Assembly (NCBI RefSeq): GCF_028288465.1
Contig: NZ_JAQBNR010000021.1
Span: 186,001 to 250,000 of the forward strand
DNA: 64,000 nt
From: Ferruginibacter sp.
GTDB lineage: Bacteria; Bacteroidota; Bacteroidia; Chitinophagales; Chitinophagaceae
Direction: 5' to 3'
Shown here: one piece after another, positions 16,941 through 25,258 of the stretch
How positions within the stretch are numbered: the stretch's first letter is position 1
Layout of the letters: the number at the start of each line of letters is the position of its first letter
Notes under the pieces: generated by a model
Databases searched by the model: none
What the model was told of the DNA's origin: nothing
Seen by the model: the letters and a program-made list of their open reading frames with translations, nothing else
Made by a program: the position numbers and the translations under genes

Positions 16941-17567
16941 TTATAATTGTTGTATAAATTTTTTAATTTTTTCCATGTCTTTAACTCCGGGCAATATTTC
17001 GAACTTGCTGTTGATATCAATGGCAAACAATCCTTTCGCTTCAGGCAGCTGACTGAATGCTTTTAATTTCTCAACATCCCCGGGCTCAATGCCTCCGCTT
17101 AAAAAATAGGGTTTACCAACCGCCACATCATGCAGTTTACCCCAGTCGAATTTTTTGCCGGTACCACCGTAACCTGCGCCTTCCGTGTCGAACATAAACA
17201 TATCGCACACTTCCATATAGTCTTTTATACGCCAGCCAATATTATCACTGTCACTGATGCGGAAGGCTTTTACCACCGAAATATAGTCAGCGATTTTTTC
17301 GCAATATTTTGGTGTTTCATCACCATGTAACTGAACCATATGCAGGCGGCATTCATCCACCATGTGCAGCACTTCTTCCACAGAAGCGTTTACAAAAACG
17401 CCTACTTTATTTACATTGCTTTCTTTTTTTATTTGCGTGGTTGTCATTTGCCGCAACACATACCGCGGTGACTTAGGATAAAAAATAAGGCCTGCAAAAG
17501 TGGCGCCCGTTTCAGGTAATTTTACCAGTTGCTCCTCCTGCGTGATACCACAAACTTTTACTCTCAT
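16941..17567 (-). CDS. trpF: Phosphoribosylanthranilate isomerase, first copy
   Basis: This 208-residue TrpF has the general base Cys6 (VKVCGIT), the general acid Asp127 (FMFDTEG), GGTGKKFDW, FLSGGIEPGD and AIDINSKFE. The ATG at 17567 follows the trpC stop after a single base, so it is tightly coupled to trpC, its partner in the next step. It carries two more residues in the loop before AIDINS (QLPEAKGLF) than the second copy. It is the upstream member of a tandem paralog pair. Confidence 0.94.
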   Translation of the reverse strand: MRVKVCGITQEEQLVKLPETGATFAGLIFYPKSPRYVLRQMTTTQIKKESNVNKVGVFVNASVEEVLHMVDECRLHMVQLHGDETPKYCEKIADYISVVKAFRISDSDNIGWRIKDYMEVCDMFMFDTEGAGYGGTGKKFDWGKLHDVAVGKPYFLSGGIEPGDVEKLKAFSQLPEAKGLFAIDINSKFEILPGVKDMEKIKKFIQQL

Positions 17568-17568
17568 T

Positions 17569-18360
17569 TTATTTGTTGGTTGCATTTAATTGTTGAACAA
17601 AATGGGCAAAAGCAATCGCCGGATCGGGTTGTTTCATAAAGTTTTCGCCTATCAGAAACCCTTTGAAACCCGCATTTTTGAAGATACCAATTGTTTCAAT
17701 ATCATTGATACCACTTTCGGCAATTTTAATTTTATCAGCCGGTATTTTTTTGCTTAATGCGATGGAGCGGTTGATATCAACGGTAAACGTTTTAAGGTCC
17801 CGGTTGTTTACACCAACAATTTCAGTATCGGAGCAAATATGCTGTAACTCTTCTTCACAGTGTATTTCAAGCAATACCTCCAGCTGAAGATTTTTCGCAA
17901 ACCTGGCCAACTCTTCCACCCTTTGCGGTGTAAGACAGGCAGCAATGAGCAAAATTACATCTGCACCAATTGATTTTGCTTCGGTGATCTGGTACTCATC
18001 AACAATAAAATCTTTGCGCAAAATAGGTATATTATTTACCCGGGCTTTTATTAGGTCATTGTTGCTACCTCCAAAAAAATGCTGATCTGTTAATACCGAT
18101 AAACAGCTTGCTCCATATTGAGTATAAGCTTTGGTAACTTCTACCACCTCTGCCTTATCATTAATAATTCCCCTGGAGGGAGATTGTCTTTTAAACTCTG
18201 CGATGATACCTGTTTTGATTTCATCCAGCAAAAATTGTTTCAGTGATAACGTTGGGCGATTATACAATGCTGATTGCACCAGCTCCTGAACGGGCGTTTG
18301 TAATTCGGTTTGTGCAACTTCTATTTTTTTATGCGCTATTATCGTGTCTAAAATATTCAT
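17569..18360 (-). CDS. trpC: Indole-3-glycerol phosphate synthase
   Basis: TrpC closes the indole ring from CdRP. The 263-residue barrel has the substrate block IIAEFKRQSPSRG (catalytic Lys in the FKR(Q/R)SPS motif), ILRKDFIVDEYQI with the second catalytic lysine, LLEIHCEEEL, VGVNNRDLKTF and IAESGINDIETI. It is monofunctional, consistent with the separate trpF genes. It is followed by trpF with a one-base gap and preceded by trpD after about 95 bases. Confidence 0.97.
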   Translation of the reverse strand: MNILDTIIAHKKIEVAQTELQTPVQELVQSALYNRPTLSLKQFLLDEIKTGIIAEFKRQSPSRGIINDKAEVVEVTKAYTQYGASCLSVLTDQHFFGGSNNDLIKARVNNIPILRKDFIVDEYQITEAKSIGADVILLIAACLTPQRVEELARFAKNLQLEVLLEIHCEEELQHICSDTEIVGVNNRDLKTFTVDINRSIALSKKIPADKIKIAESGINDIETIGIFKNAGFKGFLIGENFMKQPDPAIAFAHFVQQLNATNK

Positions 18361-18455
18361 TCAGTAGATGGAGTAAAATTGACTTGTATAAAAGTTGGTT
18401 ATAATTATTTCAAACGTTCAATACAATGACGGTGTCAGCATCATTGTAAAATTAA

Positions 18456-19442
18456 TCAGGCGCATACTTTTCTGAGTGTTTCCAATGCCTTACCACTTTC
18501 AAGGCTTTCCACGGCCAGCTGGTAGCAGGTTTCATAATCGGCATATTTACCTGTACACTGCAATGCCATGGCTGAGTTGGCCAATACGACTGAATTCTGT
18601 GACCATGTACCATCCCCCTTTAAAACGTTCAGGAATATTTTAGCTGCTTCTTCCGGTGTATCGCCTCCGTAAATATCAACTGCACTTACCGTGCGCTTGC
18701 CAAGCGATTCTGCGCTCATGATCTTTTCACCTGTATTGGTAATCACTTTTGTATCACCTGTTAAAGAGATTTCGTCATAACCATCCAGCCCGTGAATAAT
18801 AGTAAAATTGCTGCTGGTTTGTTGCAATAAATAATTGTATATCCTCGCCATTTCAAGATTGTAAACTCCTACCAGCTGGTGTTTGGGGGAGGCAGGATTT
18901 ACCATTGGCCCCAGCATATTAAAGAAGGTACGAACGCCCAAATTTTTTCGGATTGGTCCTACTACTTTTAATGCCGGATGAAACATAGGCGCATGCAAAA
19001 AACAAATATTTGCTTCATCCATTTCCCTGTTTAAGGCATCGGTATCATTTTTAAATTTGTAACCCAATTGCTCCATTACGTTACTTGAACCACTTATGGA
19101 AGAAGCGCCATAGTTGCCGTGTTTAGCCACTTTGTTGCCCGTTCCGGCAACAATAAAACAACTGAGAGTTGATATGTTGAAAGTATTTTTTCCATCTCCG
19201 CCCGTGCCTACTATATCCATCACTTCCAGCCCGTGTAAATTCACCGGCACACACAATTCCAACAACGCATCCCGGAAACCCTGCAACTCTGCAATAGTAA
19301 TGCTGCGCATTAAATACACGGTTATAAAAGAAGCGATTTCACTTTCATTGTATATGCCCCTACTGATATTCAACAATACCTCTTTTGCCTGTTCAGCTGA
19401 AAGTGTTTTGTGTTCGAATAAATAGCTTAATATTTGTTTCAT
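18456..19442 (-). CDS. trpD: Anthranilate phosphoribosyltransferase
   Basis: TrpD couples anthranilate to PRPP. The 328-residue protein has the PRPP/Mg block VMDIVGTGGDGKNTFNIST, KHGNYGASSISGSSNVMEQLG, the FLHAPMFHPALK loop and GVRTFFNMLGPMVNPA, and ends in a helical domain of normal size. It lies between trpG and trpC in the operon and is not fused to trpG. Confidence 0.97.
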   Translation of the reverse strand: MKQILSYLFEHKTLSAEQAKEVLLNISRGIYNESEIASFITVYLMRSITIAELQGFRDALLELCVPVNLHGLEVMDIVGTGGDGKNTFNISTLSCFIVAGTGNKVAKHGNYGASSISGSSNVMEQLGYKFKNDTDALNREMDEANICFLHAPMFHPALKVVGPIRKNLGVRTFFNMLGPMVNPASPKHQLVGVYNLEMARIYNYLLQQTSSNFTIIHGLDGYDEISLTGDTKVITNTGEKIMSAESLGKRTVSAVDIYGGDTPEEAAKIFLNVLKGDGTWSQNSVVLANSAMALQCTGKYADYETCYQLAVESLESGKALETLRKVCA

Positions 19443-19523
19443 ACTAGCAATATTGCCTTCCCGGTAAAGAATGCGGGAAGCATTAATTTAAAATCTGATT
19501 TTCAATTACAAACTTATAACGTC

Positions 19524-20102
19524 TTATTTATAACTTTCGCCCAGCCAGTTACGCATCATCTTCTCCCCCAATGGTGTCAGCACACTTTCCGGGTGAAACT
19601 GTACACCCTGCACATCATATGTTTTATGTTGCAGTGCCATTACATAACCATTGTCGTCTACCGCTGTAATCTCCAGTTCAGCAGGAAAATTTTCCTTATC
19701 AACGATCCAGCTATGGTAACGGCCTACTTCAACTTCTTTACCCAAACCTTTTAATACCGGTGCCTCTTCATTAAGGATATTGATTTTTGTTGCAATACCA
19801 TGATATACTTTATCTAAATTTTTTAAAATGCCGCCAAAGGACTGACCGATTGCCTGGTGGCCCAAACATACGCCCAGTATAGATTTAGTAGCAGCATACC
19901 TTTTAATTAGCGGCAATAATAAACCTGCTTCTTCCGGTATGCCCGGGCCCGGCGATAAAATAATTTTATCGTATGCATTCACATCATCCAAAGCAATCTG
20001 GTCATTACGAAATACATCCACTTTTTCATGGGTGATCTTTTCTACCAGGTGAACAAGGTTGTACGTAAAGGAATCATAATTATCAAATACCAATATTTTC
20101 AT
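19524..20102 (-). CDS. trpG: Anthranilate synthase component II (glutamine amidotransferase)
   Basis: TrpG supplies ammonia to TrpE by hydrolysing glutamine. The 192-residue class I amidotransferase starts MKILVFDNYDSFTYNLVH. It has the oxyanion block SPGPGIPEEAG, the nucleophile Cys79 in ILGVCLGHQAIGQ, and the His/Glu pair in GVQFHPESV. The ATG at 20102 comes one base after the trpE stop, so translational coupling is likely. An in-frame ATG eight codons upstream lies inside trpE and is less likely. Confidence 0.96.
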   Translation of the reverse strand: MKILVFDNYDSFTYNLVHLVEKITHEKVDVFRNDQIALDDVNAYDKIILSPGPGIPEEAGLLLPLIKRYAATKSILGVCLGHQAIGQSFGGILKNLDKVYHGIATKINILNEEAPVLKGLGKEVEVGRYHSWIVDKENFPAELEITAVDDNGYVMALQHKTYDVQGVQFHPESVLTPLGEKMMRNWLGESYK

Positions 20103-20103
20103 C

Positions 20104-21546
20104 TCAGATATTTTGCGCCAGAACAATGGCTTGTTTTAATGCATTTAATTTATTGTTTACTTCCTGCAACTCGCTTGCGGGATTGCTTGCCGCCACAATG
20201 CCTGCGCCTGCCTGGCAAATGAGTGTATTATTTTTACTCAAAAAAGTCCGGATCATAATCGCATGATTGCAACTGCCATCAAAGCCAATGGAGCCGATAG
20301 CACCACCATAATAACTTCTAACAGTCGGCTCGTATCCGTCAATTAATTGCATGGCTTTAAACTTGGGCGCACCACTTAAGGTACCTGCCGGAAAACTTAC
20401 AGCCAGCAATTTAAAAGGATTTTTCTCGGCTCCTACCTTGCCCTGTACTTCACTTACTAAATGAATCACATGAGAATAATAGTTTACCTTTTTGTACTGA
20501 GTAACTTCTACTTCATTGCACATCCTGCTCAGGTCGTTTCTTGCAAGATCCACCAGCATTACATGCTCGGCGTTTTCTTTTTCATCATGTTCCAGTTGTA
20601 TCGCCAGGGCTTTATCGGTATCATCATTTCCAGTACGCCTGAAAGTGCCTGCAATGGGATGTACAATGGCTTTTCCGTTTTGTACGATCAGCTGGCTTTC
20701 GGGAGATGACCCCATCAGTTTATAATCGCCGTAATCAAAATAAAATAAATAAGGGCTGGGGTTAATGCTGCGCAGCGCACGGTATACATTGAATTCATCG
20801 CCGGTAAATGATTGCTCAAATCTTCTGCTCAATACAATCTGAAACACATCGCCACGATGGCAACTGGCGATACCCTTTTTCACCATTTCCATGTAGTGTT
20901 CATCGCTTTGATTAGAACTTTCTTCCCCATTCGTATGGAAAGGAAAAGTTGGTACGTCTTTGCTGCGGATCAAACTCTCTACAAGTTCTACTTCGCTCGG
21001 GATGCCTTCAATCGCATTTTCGCAAATAAATAATTCATCTTTAAAATGATTGATGGCTATTACATACTGATATAGACGATAGCGCATCAGCGGTATTTCA
21101 GCCGCCGCAACACCACTGCCATCCAATATTGCAGCGTTCTTGTTTTTATTAAGTTCGATAGAATCAAAAAACTGAACCGCGTCATACGTGCTGTAGCCGA
21201 ATAATCCCTGGGCAACACTGATGGGTTTTGCTGCGGGCGTTTTTATTTCAAAGCGTTGCATAAAATCCCACAACAGTTGAGGCACGTCGGTAGGATTTGC
21301 GATGGCAATTTTTTCCTGTGGCTCACCCGGCAGCTTAAATTCCAGCACAGCAGTGTTGCTGATTTCAATACCTGCAATGGCGTTAATGCCAATAAAAGTA
21401 TAGCTGTTTTCACCTGCATGAAAATCGCTGCTTTCCAGCAAAATAGTGTCCCTGAAACGATCTCTTAACCTCAGGTAAATACCCACCGGCGTAAATACAT
21501 CGGCCAATAATTTTTTGCAGGTTGTGTCAATAATAATCTTCCTCAT
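20104..21546 (-). CDS. trpE: Anthranilate synthase component I
   Basis: TrpE makes anthranilate from chorismate. The 480-residue protein has the LLESSDFHAGENSYTFIG block that normally forms part of the tryptophan feedback site. It also has the chorismate-binding core: FQIVLSRRFEQ, PSPYLFYFDYGDYKLMGSSPE, HPIAGTFRRTG, DEKENAEHVMLVDLARND and SFPAGTLSGAPK. It is the first structural gene of the operon. Expression is likely controlled by the leader peptide and terminator at 21592-21710. TrpE itself is likely feedback-inhibited. Confidence 0.97.
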   Translation of the reverse strand: MRKIIIDTTCKKLLADVFTPVGIYLRLRDRFRDTILLESSDFHAGENSYTFIGINAIAGIEISNTAVLEFKLPGEPQEKIAIANPTDVPQLLWDFMQRFEIKTPAAKPISVAQGLFGYSTYDAVQFFDSIELNKNKNAAILDGSGVAAAEIPLMRYRLYQYVIAINHFKDELFICENAIEGIPSEVELVESLIRSKDVPTFPFHTNGEESSNQSDEHYMEMVKKGIASCHRGDVFQIVLSRRFEQSFTGDEFNVYRALRSINPSPYLFYFDYGDYKLMGSSPESQLIVQNGKAIVHPIAGTFRRTGNDDTDKALAIQLEHDEKENAEHVMLVDLARNDLSRMCNEVEVTQYKKVNYYSHVIHLVSEVQGKVGAEKNPFKLLAVSFPAGTLSGAPKFKAMQLIDGYEPTVRSYYGGAIGSIGFDGSCNHAIMIRTFLSKNNTLICQAGAGIVAASNPASELQEVNNKLNALKQAIVLAQNI

Positions 21547-21591
21547 GCGTATTTTTTGTGAACGTAATTAAAAGCCGGAAACCAACAAATT

Positions 21592-21620
21592 AAAAAACCC
21601 CAACACAATGTGTCGGGGCC
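21592..21620 (-). terminator. trp leader terminator (attenuator)
   Basis: On the minus strand the RNA reads CCCCGACAC, loop AUU, GUGUUGGGG, then UUUUUU. The nine-base stem needs one G-U pair that would be an A-C mismatch on the other strand, so it is built for minus-strand transcription. It lies between the Trp-rich leader peptide and trpE. Its 5' arm (CGACACAT, 21608-21615) is also perfectly complementary to ATGTGTCG at 21650-21657, which overlaps the leader-peptide stop. That gives a competing antiterminator. Confidence 0.88.
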
Positions 21621-21656
21621 TTAATATAATTAGTACATACATAGCATTGCGACACA

Positions 21657-21710
21657 TCATAATAATGATTGCCACCACCAGATTTTGCTATATGTATTTT
21701 GTATCTTCAT
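21657..21710 (-). CDS. trpL: trp operon leader peptide (Trp-Trp-Trp)
   Basis: A 17-codon reading frame upstream of trpE encodes MKIQNTYSKIWWWQSLL and ends in TGA. Three consecutive UGG codons (residues 11-13) are the hallmark of a tryptophan attenuation leader. The antiterminator strand ATGTGTCG starts on the last base of the stop codon region. It pairs with the 5' arm of the downstream terminator, so ribosome stalling at the Trp codons would expose it and allow read-through into trpE. A self-complementary segment (ATCAT...ATGAT) over the peptide end could act as the 1:2 hairpin. A near-match promoter box (CATATTTG) lies just upstream, giving a very short leader 5' end. Confidence 0.88.
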   Translation of the reverse strand: MKIQNTYSKIWWWQSLL

Positions 21711-21783
21711 TTCGTTGTGCAAATATGTGGCAGATTTTATTACCAAAAAAACTTTTTTAGTAAATTCAATAAAAAATATAAGA

Positions 21784-22074
21784 ATGGATATCCAACACAA
21801 ACAGGCTTCAACCAAAGGCGTATTTTACATTGAAGGCAAGGATAATTACCTGGCAGAACTGGACTATTCGTTGACACCCGGCCAGGTGATGATCATTAAC
21901 CATACGGAAGTGGATGATTTTTTAAGGGGACAAGATATTGGCAGGGCCCTTGTTAATACAGCAGCAGGATATGCCCGTAAAAATCAGCTGAAAATAATAC
22001 CGCAATGTTCTTTTGCCAATGCGTTGATGAAGCGGAACAAGGCAGAATATGCAGATGTTTTAAAGGAAAATTAA
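21784..22074 (+). CDS. GNAT-like small acetyltransferase (NATD1/YidJ-type)
   Basis: The 96-residue protein starts MDIQHKQASTKGVFYIEGKD and has the minimal GNAT core: LAELDYSLTPGQVMIINHTEVDDFLRGQDIGRALVNTAAGYARKNQ. The RGQDIGRALV loop binds acetyl-CoA, and the end is IIPQCSFANALMKRN. This compact family (NATD1, DUF4098-like naming varies) acetylates unknown substrates. The start at 21784 is chosen over an upstream frame that runs through the promoter region shared with the divergent trp leader. Confidence 0.85.
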   Translation: MDIQHKQASTKGVFYIEGKDNYLAELDYSLTPGQVMIINHTEVDDFLRGQDIGRALVNTAAGYARKNQLKIIPQCSFANALMKRNKAEYADVLKEN

Positions 22075-22116
22075 GTTGGCATTTTATAAGGTACCTTCAA
22101 CAAAAATTATAATAAT

Positions 22117-22752
22117 ATGAACCTGATAATATTCGGAGCAACCGGTATGGTAGGCAAACAATTGGTAAAACAGGCTTTGTACATGGGCCATCATATAAAA
22201 GCCTACGGCAGAAATGTGTTTACAGAAAACCTGCCGGAACATAAAGAACTGGAATTGATACAAGGCGCTTTATTTGATGAAAAGCAGGTGCTCACCGCTA
22301 TCAAAGGCTGCGATGCTGTGTTATCCGCATTGGGTGGCGCTTTCGATGGAACAGATGTTACAAGGTCACTGGGCATGAAAAATATTGTTGCACAAATGCA
22401 GAAATCAAGTTGCAAACGGATCATCGGCATCGGCGGATTGGGTATCTTGAATGCCAGTGCGGATGATGAGACCCTTATAATGGACCAGCCGGATTTTAAA
22501 CCTGAATATATACCTGTGAGCATGGAACATTTTAAAGCCTATAATTTCTTAAAAGCATCTTCACTCGAATGGACGTTTGTTTGTCCACCTGATATTATTG
22601 ATGCGGACGTTACCGGACATTATACTACCAGTGCTGACTATCCCCCGGCTACAAACAAATACCGCATCAACGCCGGCGACCTGGCTATGTTTATGCTGAA
22701 GGAAATAACGGCTAACGAATACATTCAGCACCGGGTAGGCATCTCCAATTAA
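22117..22752 (+). CDS. NAD(P)H-binding atypical SDR
   Basis: The 211-residue protein opens with a Rossmann nucleotide-binding loop, IIFGATGMVGKQLVKQA. CDAVLSALGGAF, a KRIIGIGGLGI strand and the ATTG-like WTFVCPPDIIDADVTGHY follow. This layout fits the NmrA/HSCARG or BVR-B-like atypical short-chain dehydrogenases, which bind NAD(P)H and often lack the catalytic Tyr-Lys pair. No such pair is evident here. The gene follows the acetyltransferase gene after 42 bases and may share its transcript. Substrate unknown. Confidence 0.85.
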   Translation: MNLIIFGATGMVGKQLVKQALYMGHHIKAYGRNVFTENLPEHKELELIQGALFDEKQVLTAIKGCDAVLSALGGAFDGTDVTRSLGMKNIVAQMQKSSCKRIIGIGGLGILNASADDETLIMDQPDFKPEYIPVSMEHFKAYNFLKASSLEWTFVCPPDIIDADVTGHYTTSADYPPATNKYRINAGDLAMFMLKEITANEYIQHRVGISN

Positions 22753-22820
22753 CATCAATTAATTTTATCAAACCCTTAACCAAAACAGGGTACAATATTG
22801 TACATCTTTACAAAAAAAAA

Positions 22821-23225
22821 TTGAAGCAACTTTTACTTTTCTTTTTTGTAGCCTGCACAGCCTTTGCCAAAGCGCAAAAGATAGACAGCATCTATGTAAA
22901 CCTATATACCGATAGTCTGAAAAAAGGCACTTACAATTATATCAATATTGACGGCAAATTGGCCAACGGCAGATACCTTCCGCTGGATACTACTGACCTG
23001 GTTTTTACATCGTCCGCCGGCCAGTTTAAAGGAAACAGTTTATGGATTGACAGGGATTTTAAACAAGAGAAAGTATCTATCAGGGTTGTGATGAAAAACA
23101 ATCCGGCGCTCCACCGGGAATTCGACATTTACATCAAACAGAAGCCGGATGATGAACATTTGAAAACAGCAGAGGAAATTATGAATGAAATGAGACAGTC
23201 CAGAAAGAAAAACGGCAGATCATAA
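22821..23225 (+). CDS. Secreted hypothetical protein, TTG start
   Basis: The 134-residue product begins with TTG: (M)KQLLLFFFVACTAFAKAQ, a textbook signal peptide. There is no alternative ATG in range, so the TTG start is well supported. The mature part is short and beta-rich (IDSIYVNLYTDSLKKGTYNYINIDGKL, LVFTSSAGQFKG, SIRVVMKNNPALHREF) and ends in a basic tail. It may be an Ig-like or lipocalin-like fold, but no family is recognised. A bidirectional terminator follows. Confidence 0.72.
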   Translation: MKQLLLFFFVACTAFAKAQKIDSIYVNLYTDSLKKGTYNYINIDGKLANGRYLPLDTTDLVFTSSAGQFKGNSLWIDRDFKQEKVSIRVVMKNNPALHREFDIYIKQKPDDEHLKTAEEIMNEMRQSRKKNGRS

Positions 23226-23247
23226 CGCTCCGACATAGCACAAACAA

Positions 23248-23286
23248 AAATCCCGGTTAATTGAAAATACAATTACCGGGATTTCT
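23248..23286. terminator. Bidirectional intrinsic terminator
   Basis: AATCCCGGTTAATTG and CAATTACCGGGATT form a long stem with one bulged base. An A-run precedes and a T-rich tract follows, so it can terminate both the plus-strand hypothetical gene and the convergent transaldolase-like gene. Confidence 0.8.
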
Positions 23287-23315
23287 TTTACCAGCCTTCT
23301 CTATGGCAAATGTTG

Positions 23316-23969
23316 TTATGCAAACTTCTTGGCATCTTCTAAAAACTTAGCCAGCCCAATATCCGTCAATGGATGTTTTAATAATCCAAGGATGGAATCC
23401 AGCGGACAGGTACAAACGTCTGCCCCGGCTTCTGCACATTTAATAATATGATTTGGATAGCGTATTGACGCTGCCAGAATTTCTGTTTTATATCCCTGCA
23501 CGGTAAATATCTGGCGCAGCTGGTGAATCAGTTCCATCCCATCCCAACCACTGTCATCTATTCTGCCGATAAACGGTGAAACATAAGATGCGCCTGCTTT
23601 TGCAGCCAGTATTGCCTGGCCTGCTGAAAATATCAGCGTACAATTGGTTCTGATGCCATTGTCGCTAAACCATTTAATTGCCTTTACGCCTTCTTTAATC
23701 ATCGGCACTTTTACTACGATATTCGGATGAATAGCGTGCAGTTTTTTTCCTTCTTCGATGATGCCATCAAAATCGGTTGAAACTACTTCAGCACTGATAT
23801 CACCGTCTACCATTTCGCAGATGGTTTTATAATGATTGGTAACTGCTTCAATTCCCTTGATGCCTTCTTTGGCCATCAGTGAAGGATTGGTTGTAACGCC
23901 ATCTAAAATTCCAAGATCGTTTGCTTCTTTAATCTGTGCCAGGTTGGCTGTGTCTATAAAAAATTTCAT
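23316..23969 (-). CDS. Transaldolase/fructose-6-phosphate aldolase (TalC/FSA type)
   Basis: The 217-residue TIM-barrel protein starts [16 protein letters not shown] and has the [13 protein letters not shown] block. The Schiff-base lysine Lys87 is in NIVVKVPM. Later blocks are [32 protein letters not shown] and [22 protein letters not shown]. This short subfamily includes both true transaldolases and fructose-6-phosphate aldolases, which sequence alone does not separate reliably. It works in the non-oxidative pentose phosphate pathway. A short repeat-like sequence (ATCCCCTTAAAGGAGG) sits just upstream of the start. Confidence 0.92.
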   Translation of the reverse strand: MKFFIDTANLAQIKEANDLGILDGVTTNPSLMAKEGIKGIEAVTNHYKTICEMVDGDISAEVVSTDFDGIIEEGKKLHAIHPNIVVKVPMIKEGVKAIKWFSDNGIRTNCTLIFSAGQAILAAKAGASYVSPFIGRIDDSGWDGMELIHQLRQIFTVQGYKTEILAASIRYPNHIIKCAEAGADVCTCPLDSILGLLKHPLTDIGLAKFLEDAKKFA

Positions 23970-24125
23970 ACGACTATCCCCTTAAAGGAGGAATGCTTTT
24001 TTATTGGTGATAAATTCAAATACAATGCAAAAGTAGATTAATTGTCATAAAAACAATTAAAAATTATACAGAAGATTCAATACACAAAATTAGGGAAGAT
24101 ATTTTAACTATGGGGCATAAAAAAT

Positions 24126-24219
24126 GGCAAGTTACTTACATCGCACCGCTCAACCATCTACCCTTGCTACCTTCCGGTCCTGGGGGAGTTCAACAGGAGC
24201 TGGTCGTATAAGACTTGCC
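24126..24219 (-). ncRNA. ffs: Signal recognition particle RNA (4.5S-like)
   Basis: The minus strand contains the universal SRP domain IV core CAGGACCGGAAGGTAGCAAG. It has the GGAA-type loop and the asymmetric internal loop that binds Ffh. Flanking helices pair: GGCAAGT at the 5' end with ACTTGCC at the 3' end, and GCTC near the 5' side with GAGC near the 3' side. The 3' end is followed by ATTTTTTA, a U-tract terminator. A TAnnTTTG box lies four bases before the inferred 5' end. Length about 94 nucleotides suits a small bacterial SRP RNA. The conserved core is certain; the ends are inferred from the pairing and promoter. Confidence 0.92.
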
Positions 24220-24223
24220 GGTG

Positions 24224-24231
24224 CAAATATA
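24224..24231 (-). promoter_or_regulatory. -7 promoter box TATATTTG for SRP RNA
   Basis: Reads TATATTTG on the minus strand, an exact TAnnTTTG match, ending five bases before the inferred SRP RNA 5' end. This is the clearest promoter in the window because the RNA end is defined independently by base pairing. Confidence 0.75.
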
Positions 24232-24323
24232 GGGTAGAAATAGTTAGGGATAAAAATAACACCCCAATTATTTTGCAACTCATTTCTGATGTAGTTTATT
24301 ACCAACGTATAAACTTTATTTTT

Positions 24324-24373
24324 GTACAGGCTAAGAAGCTTTGTGGTACTGCATTTGCGTCGCACTCTTGTAC
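24324..24373 (-). repeat. Dispersed repeat, copy C
   Basis: On the minus strand it begins GTACAAGAGTGCGACGCAAA and continues CACAAAGCTTCTTAGCCTGTAC. It matches copies A, B and D and is nearest to D at the 5' end (AAGAGTGCGACGC). It lies upstream of the SRP RNA promoter. Confidence 0.72.
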
Positions 24374-24598
24374 ATTACTTTTTCAGGCAGCGCTGGCCTT
24401 CGTCTTCATGTATCTGCGCATAAAAAAATATTTTAATTACCAACGGCAAAATAAAAACACTTTAATCAGGTCACATCATGCAACAAGGCACATAAAAATC
24501 CAATAATAAAAAAAACATCCTTACATTTAAAATTCAAAGTTTTCGCCTGTCATTAGCGATTTTGCTTAAACAATTTACTCACAACAAAAATCTTCAGA
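24374..24598. other. Intergenic leader of the DUF1080 gene
   Basis: AT-rich sequence between repeat copy C and the DUF1080 start. It must hold the promoter of the sugar-modifying gene pair. No exact TAnnTTTG box, hairpin or small gene was recognised. Confidence 0.4.
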
Positions 24599-25198
24599 AT
24601 GAAAGGATGGTCTCTTCTTTACTGCATTGTATTTTTATCGGCAGCAGGTTCTGCACAAAGTTTTAAATCCATTTTTAATGGCAAAGATCTTACCGGCTGG
24701 AAAAATAACGGTACCGAAAAATGGTACGTTGATAAAAAAGAACTTGTATGCGAAAGTGGCCCTGACAAACAGTATGGTTATCTTTCTACCACAAAAAATT
24801 ATAAAAATTTCGAGCTCAGTTTACAGTTTAAACAAGAGGCCAATGGTAACAGTGGTGTGTTCATCCGCTCTTCTATTGAGGGCACCAAAATCAGTGGCTG
24901 GCAGGTAGAAGTGGCGCCTGAAAATTTGCATACCGGTGGCATTTACGAATCGTACGGCCGTGGCTGGCTGATACAACCCAAACCGGAAGATGAAAAATGG
25001 TTAAAGATGGGTCAATGGAATACGATGAAAATATTGGTAAAAGGTGATGAAGTTACAAGCTGGTTAAATGGTCACCAGATGGTATACCTCAAGGATGAAA
25101 AAATTGGTCAGGGGGAAGGATTTATAGCATTGCAGATCCACGATGGTGGTGGCATTAAAGTAAGATGGAAAAATATTCGCATTAAAGAACTGAAATAA
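24599..25198 (+). CDS. DUF1080 (3-keto-disaccharide hydrolase-like) secreted protein
   Basis: The 199-residue protein has a signal peptide (MKGWSLLYCIVFLSAAGSAQ) followed by a concanavalin-like DUF1080 domain. Landmarks are FKSIFNGKDLTGWKNNG, WYVDKKELVCESG, YGYLSTTKNYKNFELSLQFK, NSGVFIRSS, GWQVEV, GGIYE and a C-terminal GFIALQIHDGGGIKVRWKNIRIKEL. Several DUF1080 proteins have been characterised as 3-keto-glycoside hydrolases/lyases working with oxidoreductases like the one encoded next. Here the next gene, 60 bases downstream, is a Tat-exported Gfo/Idh protein, which supports that pathway by context. Confidence 0.9.
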   Translation: MKGWSLLYCIVFLSAAGSAQSFKSIFNGKDLTGWKNNGTEKWYVDKKELVCESGPDKQYGYLSTTKNYKNFELSLQFKQEANGNSGVFIRSSIEGTKISGWQVEVAPENLHTGGIYESYGRGWLIQPKPEDEKWLKMGQWNTMKILVKGDEVTSWLNGHQMVYLKDEKIGQGEGFIALQIHDGGGIKVRWKNIRIKELK

Positions 25199-25258
25199 AT
25201 TCACTTCATTTTACCTGAATTCAAATTATAATTTTCCCAATCAACATAATTTAAAAAA

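Noticed and set aside
24150-24365. Minus-strand 71-codon ORF over the SRP RNA
   Set aside because: It reads through the SRP RNA core and repeat copy C; structure explains the sequence better.
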